Assembly (NCBI RefSeq): GCF_016862455.1
Contig: NZ_BOMZ01000001.1
Span: 1 to 64,000, forward strand
Direction: 5' to 3'
DNA from: Actinoplanes utahensis
GTDB taxonomy: Bacteria > Actinomycetota > Actinomycetes > Mycobacteriales > Micromonosporaceae
Length of the DNA: 64,000 nucleotides
The stretch's first letter is position 1. Every line of letters begins with the position of its first letter. The position numbers were made by a program, and so were the translations under genes. A model generated the notes under the pieces. It made no database searches and had not been told where the DNA came from. It saw only the letters and a list, made by a program, of their open reading frames with translations. Shown here piece after piece: positions 59,458 to 64,000 of the stretch.

Positions 59458-59707
59458 ATTCCCACCATCGACACCATCCTGCCGGAATTGAGCCCCGTAC
59501 CGGGCCTGCCGGAGACGCCGTGGGCCCGCATGACCCGGCGGCGAGGGACGGTCGCCGGCGACGCCTGCCCGGTCGCCGGGAGATGACGGAACCCTGGCAC
59601 GACCGTACGACGCACGGGTGTTTCCGGGCGGTCCGGGCGCCGGGCGCCGAGAACGCCGGTGAGGTCGGGCAGACCGGGGCTGCTTCGGCGGGGGCCGGGC
59701 GGGGAAG

Positions 59708-60895
59708 ATGAGGGGGATGCTCGCAGCGATGGAAGCCGTGCGCCGCCTGATGGATCTCCGGCACCGGGGCCGGGCCGAGGACCTGCCGGCGGTGCTCGCC
59801 GAGGCGGCGCCGCTGCTCGGCGCGGAGGCCGCCACCGTGCTGCTGATCGATTACGGGCAGATGGCGCTGCACCCGCTGCGCGGGACCACCGTCGACACCG
59901 CGACCACCCTGCAGGTGGAGGACACCGCGGCCGGGCGGGCGTTCACCACCGCACGGCGGCAGTGGCTGGCGACGGGCGGCGGCGGGCTGCTGTGGCTGCC
60001 GCTGCTGCACGGCGCGGAACGGCTGGGGGTCCTCGAACTGCGGTTGAAGGCCTATCCCCCGGAGTCGGCGCCGGATGATCTGGAGGTGATCGCCGCCCTG
60101 GTCGCGGAGCTGATCGCGAGCCGGCGCTTCTACGGGGACGCGGTCGAGCACACCCGGCGCCGGATGCCGATGCAACTCGCCGCGGAGATCATCTGGAATC
60201 AGTTGCCGCCGCTCACGTTCGCCGTCGACGGGACCATGGTCGCCGCCGTGCTGGAGCCGTGTTACGAGGTCGGCGGGGACGCCTTCGACTACGCGGCCAA
60301 CGGTGACGTGCTGCACGTGGCGCTCTTCGACACCGTCGGGCACGGGATCAGCGCCAGCGCCCTCACCACCCTGACGCTGAACACGTACCGCAACGCCCGC
60401 CGGTCCGGCCTGTCCCTGGCCGACACCTACCGGTCGATCGACAAGTGGATCCGCGCCCAGTACCCGGGCCTGTTCGTGACCGCGCTGCTCGCCGAACTGG
60501 ACATGGTGACCGGCACCTACCGGCGGATCAGCGCCGGCCATCCCGCCGAACTGTTCCTGCGCGGCGGCCGCTCACTGCCGCAACTGCCGGCGCCGAACAT
60601 GCTGCCGCTCGGGCTGGGCAACATGATCAACCGGCCACCGCTGGTCGTCGAGCAGCAGCTGGAACCCGCCGACACCCTGGTCTTCTTCACCGACGGGATC
60701 ACCGAGGCACGGGACGCCTCGGGCACGCTGTTCGGGGTGGAACGGCTCGGTGAATTCTTCCTCGCCACCCTGGGCGACGGCATTCCGGCCCCGGAGACGA
60801 TGCGCCGGCTGATCCACACGATCGTCTCCTACGAGGAGGGCGAGCTCCACGACGACGCCACCGCGGCGATGCTGCAGTGGCGGCGCGACGGCTGA
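59708..60895 (+). CDS. SpoIIE/RsbU-type PP2C phosphatase with GAF-like domain
   Basis: This 395-residue protein has an N-terminal GAF-like sensor (about 25-145) and a SpoIIE phosphatase domain with metal-binding aspartates in YEVGGDAFDYA, FDTVGHGI, FFTDGITEARD and HDDATAAML. Such proteins dephosphorylate anti-anti-sigma factors and so release stress or developmental sigma factors. No anti-sigma partner is encoded next to it. ATG 59717 (Met 4) is an alternative start. Confidence 0.9.
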   Translation: MRGMLAAMEAVRRLMDLRHRGRAEDLPAVLAEAAPLLGAEAATVLLIDYGQMALHPLRGTTVDTATTLQVEDTAAGRAFTTARRQWLATGGGGLLWLPLLHGAERLGVLELRLKAYPPESAPDDLEVIAALVAELIASRRFYGDAVEHTRRRMPMQLAAEIIWNQLPPLTFAVDGTMVAAVLEPCYEVGGDAFDYAANGDVLHVALFDTVGHGISASALTTLTLNTYRNARRSGLSLADTYRSIDKWIRAQYPGLFVTALLAELDMVTGTYRRISAGHPAELFLRGGRSLPQLPAPNMLPLGLGNMINRPPLVVEQQLEPADTLVFFTDGITEARDASGTLFGVERLGEFFLATLGDGIPAPETMRRLIHTIVSYEEGELHDDATAAMLQWRRDG

Positions 60896-61123
60896 TCAGG
60901 CTCCTCCTCCTGCCGACCGCCCCACCGGGGACGGCATGAACCACCGACAGGTACGCGCCGAGCAGCATCACGGCCACCGGAATTCCGGCTCCTGCCACGT
61001 CGCACACGTGAGCTGCTGACCTTTCGACTCTCCCGGCAGTTCACCGGCGCGGCCGGGAAGCCGACCCTGGGGTGTTCCAAGCCACATCGAAGGCTCTTGC
61101 ACTGCCGCTCGCACCGCCTATTG

Positions 61124-61136
61124 TTGGCAGTGCCAA
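61124..61136. promoter_or_regulatory. Palindrome upstream of the CMD gene
   Basis: TTGGCAGTGCCAA is a perfect 13-base palindrome 23 bases before the CMD start, overlapping a CTATTGT sequence that could be a -10 box. The MarR-type regulator encoded two genes downstream is a candidate ligand. Confidence 0.5.
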
Positions 61137-61158
61137 GTAATCGAACAAGGAGCCCGAC

Positions 61159-61707
61159 ATGCCCCGTCTCGCCACCGTCGACCCCGCCACCGCCGAGGGC
61201 CAGGCCCGCACCCTGCTCACCCGTATCGAACGGGCCCTCGGCGTCACGCCCAACATGACGCGGGCGATGGCCAGTTCGCCCGCCGTGCTCGACGCCTACC
61301 TTCAGTTCTCCGGCGCCCTGTCCAAGGGCCTGCTCCCCGCCCCGGTCCGGGAGCAGATCGCCCTGGTCGCCGCCGTGCAGAACGACTGCGGCTACTGCCT
61401 GGCCGCGCACACCGTGCTCGGCGCCAAGGCCGGCGTCTCCCCCGAGGACCTGGCCGCCGGCCGCGACGCCCGGGCCTCCGACCCCAAGGCCGAGGCCGCG
61501 CTCACCTTCGCCAAGCAGGTCCTCGCCACCAAGGGCTTCGTCACCGACGAGGACCTCGCCGCGGTCCGCGAGGCCGGTTACGGCGACGGCGAGATCGGCG
61601 AGATCGTCGCCGCGGTGGCCCTCAACACCTTCACCAACTACTTCAACTCGGTCGGCCAGACCACGCTCGATTTCCCGGCCGTCGAGGGTGTCACCCCGCG
61701 CGACTGA
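61159..61707 (+). CDS. CMD/AhpD-like peroxidase-fold protein (paralogue)
   Basis: This 182-residue protein has an AAGGAG ribosome site. The redox motif is in QNDCGYCLAAHTVLG, and the overall layout (GVTPNMTRAMASSPAVLDAYL, LNTFTNYFNS) matches the CMD protein at 36893-37429. Probably a peroxide- or thiol-linked reductase. It is followed by a frameshifted secreted-protein gene and a MarR regulator, which may sense the same stress. Confidence 0.88.
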   Translation: MPRLATVDPATAEGQARTLLTRIERALGVTPNMTRAMASSPAVLDAYLQFSGALSKGLLPAPVREQIALVAAVQNDCGYCLAAHTVLGAKAGVSPEDLAAGRDARASDPKAEAALTFAKQVLATKGFVTDEDLAAVREAGYGDGEIGEIVAAVALNTFTNYFNSVGQTTLDFPAVEGVTPRD

Positions 61708-61790
61708 CCCGCCGGGCGGCGGCGCGGCCGCGCCGCCGCCCGCCTTCCCCTGCCGAAGACCCGCCATCCACCTGGAGAAAGGCAGACATC

Positions 61791-62346
61791 ATGCCGCACT
61801 GGAGCCCGCGTCGCGCCGCCGTCCCGGCAGTCGCCGCCCTCACCCTCGTCAGCTCAGGGGCCCGTCTCGCTGAACGCCGCCACGGTCGGCTTCACCAGGG
61901 ACAGTGGCGTGCTCGCCCTGGCCGCGACCAGCCATCCCGACTTCGACGACACCCCACTGGCCGACGAGAACCGCAACGGCAGCAAGGACGACGACGGCGG
62001 ACTGTGGCATTCCCACTGGGTGGTGCTGGTGCCGGACACCACCCGCCCGGACGGCGCCCTCAAGGTCCGCGACATCGCACCAGGGGAGAAACCGCGGCTG
62101 CCGAAGACGTGGCCGGGCGCGCCCCTGTACCTCGACAGCCCGTCCTATCCGACGAGACTCACCGGGCAGACCGTACGCATCGAAGTGCCGTCGACCACGA
62201 TGGGCTTCCCGGACTCCTTCCGATTCGACGGGGTCACCGCCGCGCTCAAGGTCGATGCCGACCTGCACGACCCGTTGCTGCGTGTGGAGAACGTCTTCGA
62301 CATCGCGTCCGGTGAGCTGTCACTGCCGGGCACGTTCCGGCGCTGA
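61791..62346 (+). pseudogene. Frameshifted secreted-protein gene
   Basis: From ATG 61791 the frame gives a signal peptide (WSPRRAAVPAVAALTLVSS) and then nonsense. The adjacent frame picks up AQGPVSLNAATVGFTRDSGV and runs to RRVENVFDI-like beta strands and a stop at 62346. Joining the two at about 61850-61857 gives a normal secreted protein of about 185 residues with HSHWVVLVPD and MGFPDSFRFDGV. I do not recognise its family with confidence. It could be a true pseudogene or a sequence error. Confidence 0.6.
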
Positions 62347-62411
62347 CCGGCGGGAGCCACGCGATAGGATCACCTGCCGGTGCGACAGCGGGTGGGGCAG
62401 AGGTGGTCGAC

Positions 62412-63047
62412 ATGCCAGACGTTCCGGGGCCGCCGCCGGCGAACCAGCTGCTGATCGGCCTGGCCCGGCTCGGGCAGGCCGTGCGGATGCAGGCGTGGCG
62501 CAACGCCGGACCGCACCATCTCTCCCCGTTGCAGGCTGACATCATCACCCTGCTGGACGGCCGGGGCCACCCCATCCGTCAGGGCGAGATCGTGGAAGAG
62601 CTGGCGTCCACGCCGCCGACCGTCTCGGACGCGGTCAAGGTGCTGCGCAGGAAAGAGCTTCTCGAGGGTACGCGGGACCCTGCTGACGCCCGTGCCCTGC
62701 TGCTCGGCCTGACCGCGGCCGGCCGGGTGGAGGCGGCCCGGCTCAACGTCCAGTCGGCGGAGCTGACCGATGCGGTCGCGGCCCTGTCCGGCGACGATTT
62801 CGCGGCGATGCTACGCGGCACCACCACGATGATCCGCGAACTGCAGGACCGGAATGCCATCCCGATCTCCCGCATGTGCCTGACATGCCGGTTCTTCGTG
62901 CCACATGCGCACCCCGTCCGGGACCGGCCGCACCACTGCGACTTCGTCGACGCCCCGTTCGGTGACGCCGAGCTCCGGGTGAGCTGCCCCGACCACGAGA
63001 ACGCGGGGCCCGGGTCCGGTGACCCGGGCCCACCAGGAGCGTCGTGA
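62412..63047 (+). CDS. MarR-family regulator with Cys-rich C-terminal extension
   Basis: This protein of about 211 residues has a winged helix of MarR type (SPLQADIITLLDGRGHPIRQGEIVEELASTPPTVSDAVKVLRRK) over residues 30-120. The C-terminal extension is not part of a standard MarR protein: MCLTCRFFVPHAHPVRD, then HHCDFVDAPF and SCPDHE. Its cysteines and histidines could bind zinc or sense redox state. GTG 62403 is an alternative start. Context with the CMD protein suggests oxidative or thiol stress. Confidence 0.85.
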   Translation: MPDVPGPPPANQLLIGLARLGQAVRMQAWRNAGPHHLSPLQADIITLLDGRGHPIRQGEIVEELASTPPTVSDAVKVLRRKELLEGTRDPADARALLLGLTAAGRVEAARLNVQSAELTDAVAALSGDDFAAMLRGTTTMIRELQDRNAIPISRMCLTCRFFVPHAHPVRDRPHHCDFVDAPFGDAELRVSCPDHENAGPGSGDPGPPGAS

Positions 63048-63050
63048 CCG

Positions 63051-63215
63051 TCAGCGGATCCGCTGGGCCAGCTTCGCCACGGCGCCGCCGATGACGAGGC
63101 TGACCACCGGGGTGGCGATGCCCGGCAGGCGGGTCCTGCGCATGACGTAGGCGGTGGCGGCGCTGGTCACGACCGGGAGTGCGGTCCTCACGGCAGTGCT
63201 CACGGCGGAGTTCAT
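63051..63215 (-). CDS. Small hypothetical protein
   Basis: This 54-residue protein starts at ATG 63215 with an AAAGGA sequence ten bases before it. It has two weakly hydrophobic segments (AVRTALPVVTSAATAYVM and GIATPVVSLVIGGAVAKL) separated by RRTRLP, so it may be a hairpin membrane protein. Family unknown. It precedes no partner on its strand and overlaps nothing. Confidence 0.5.
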   Translation of the reverse strand: MNSAVSTAVRTALPVVTSAATAYVMRRTRLPGIATPVVSLVIGGAVAKLAQRIR

Positions 63216-63295
63216 CGCGGATCGTTCCTTTCGGGTCTCGACGGTGGTCACGCTGTGCGATACCCACCGGCTGCGGGTCTACGCACGGCGGCGGG

Positions 63296-63832
63296 TCAGG
63301 AGAGGGGTTTCGGGGCCTCGCCGGGCAGTTCCGCCTCGATCCGCTCCTTGCGGATCTCGCCGCACACGACCTGGTCGTCGGTCTCGACGATCTTGGTGAG
63401 GCGGACCCGTTCCACCGGCACGATCTCGGTGGTCACCACCGGGCGTTCCTCGTGGAGGGTGATCTCGAAGACCACTCCGCCGTCCCGGCCGGCGAAGACC
63501 TCGGCCGGGCCGAAGACGTCCGGATCCGGTACGGGCTGCCGGTCGCCCTCCTCGATCGGCTCCCGTTCGAGCCGGATGCCCTCCCGGCGCACCTGCACGG
63601 TGATCTGCACGTCCTCGGTGACGACGAACTTCCGCAACCGGGCCCGGCCGGTCTCCCACAGCTCGGTGCCCACCACCAGCTGCTCCTCCGACCGGGTCAT
63701 CGCGTCGTCGCTGCCGGAGAGCACCGCGATCAGCTGTTCCCGGTCCATGTCGCCGACGCCGGGCACGCCTCGGGCGGTCGCGCTGTCACGCAGTCGCCCG
63801 GTCGTCATCGCGTCGAATCCGGCCCTGTCCAC
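63296..63832 (-). CDS. DUF2382 (YsnF/AvaK) stress protein
   Basis: This 178-residue protein starts at GTG 63832, four bases after GGAGG. Two DUF2382 repeats are visible, around EEQLVVGTELWETGRARLRK and FEITLHEERPVVTTEIVPVERVRL. DUF2382 proteins are stress-linked and often carry a PRC barrel; here the barrel is absent and replaced by a short N-terminal region (DREQLIAVLSGSDDAM). A second copy follows upstream on the same strand. Confidence 0.85.
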   Translation of the reverse strand: MDRAGFDAMTTGRLRDSATARGVPGVGDMDREQLIAVLSGSDDAMTRSEEQLVVGTELWETGRARLRKFVVTEDVQITVQVRREGIRLEREPIEEGDRQPVPDPDVFGPAEVFAGRDGGVVFEITLHEERPVVTTEIVPVERVRLTKIVETDDQVVCGEIRKERIEAELPGEAPKPLS

Positions 63833-63876
63833 GGTGCCTCCGCATGTCTCATGGATGTCTGACGTCGGCCGAACCC

Positions 63877-64000
63877 TCAATCGAGGGTGCGGCGCCCCTG
63901 GTCGGGCAGCTCGGCCTCGATGCGCTCCTTGCGTACCTCGGCCTGGACGGTCCGCTGCTCGGTGACCGTCTCGGTGTCCAGGCGCACCCGCTCCACCGGC
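63877..64000 (-). CDS. DUF2382 protein, C-terminal part (cut by window edge)
   Basis: The minus-strand frame entering from the right edge reads PVERVRLDTETVTEQ, then EVRKERIEAELPDQ, and stops at 63877. This is the C-terminus of a second DUF2382 protein, closely similar to the end of the neighbouring gene (RKERIEAELPGEA). The pair looks like a tandem duplication separated by 44 bases. Confidence 0.8.
   Translation of the reverse strand, partial: PVERVRLDTETVTEQRTVQAEVRKERIEAELPDQGRRTLD

Noticed and set aside
56482..59586. 1034-codon open frame opposite the GGDEF-EAL gene
   Set aside because: The minus-strand protein has intact catalytic motifs in every domain; this frame has only biased composition.

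Overview
The window is 64 kb of very GC-rich DNA with GTG starts, ATGA-coupled genes, GGAGG-type ribosome sites and protein families typical of filamentous actinomycetes: XRE-DUF5753 regulator, SpoIIE phosphatase, CGNR protein, family-2 cellulose-binding modules and CelR-type operators. I infer a Micromonosporaceae-like (Actinoplanes-like) chromosome. This rests on gene content, not on a marker gene. I saw no tRNA, rRNA or CRISPR array.

Layout. 1-9.2 kb: peptidase E-like protein, a decayed IS30 transposase, a polysaccharide deacetylase, an SDR, small membrane proteins, a DUF2975/XRE pair behind a palindromic AT-rich promoter, a GH13 enzyme, then a decay zone with a dispersed repeat, a PPOX fragment and half an MFS transporter. 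9.2-15 kb: three exported proteins on the + strand (ThuA-like, PQQ dehydrogenase with cupredoxin-like tail, Tat-exported alpha/beta hydrolase). 15-30.6 kb: a catabolic island with a TRAP transporter, an IclR regulator, a ThDP decarboxylase-like enzyme, an aldehyde dehydrogenase, a class III CoA-transferase, a short citrate-synthase-fold citryl-CoA lyase, a three-domain sugar-isomerase/HPPD-like/sugar-isomerase fusion and an FAD/Fe-S hydroxyacid dehydrogenase. Two copies of one operator-promoter module tie its parts together.

30.7-38.2 kb: a two-component system, membrane and hypothetical proteins, a frameshifted DUF2750 gene, an epoxide hydrolase, a second copy of the dispersed repeat truncating a MOSC gene that itself carries a 56-bp perfect palindrome, then a CMD/DUF1348 operon divergent from a CGNR regulator with two tandem operator modules. 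38.4-46.5 kb: an alpha-helical repeat protein, a secreted unknown, an alkaline phosphatase, and a second two-component system divergent from an ABC exporter.

46.6-56 kb: secreted carbohydrate-active enzymes (ricin-lectin/beta-helix protein, AA10 LPMO, GH5-Fn3-CBM2 cellulase, another GH-A enzyme). CelR-type palindromes lie upstream of the LPMO and the cellulase, so these two should be co-induced by cellulose products. An XRE-DUF5753 regulator and a PF04672 methyltransferase lie among them. 56-64 kb: ATC-hydrolase-like protein, GGDEF-EAL protein, SpoIIE phosphatase, a second CMD protein, a frameshifted secreted protein, a MarR regulator with a Cys-rich tail, and two tandem DUF2382 genes, the last cut by the window edge.

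The strongest candidates for something new are the catabolic island, which can be read as a route ending in citrate, citryl-CoA, then acetyl-CoA plus oxaloacetate; the dispersed repeat that lies next to truncated genes; the perfect palindrome; and the three-domain fusion.
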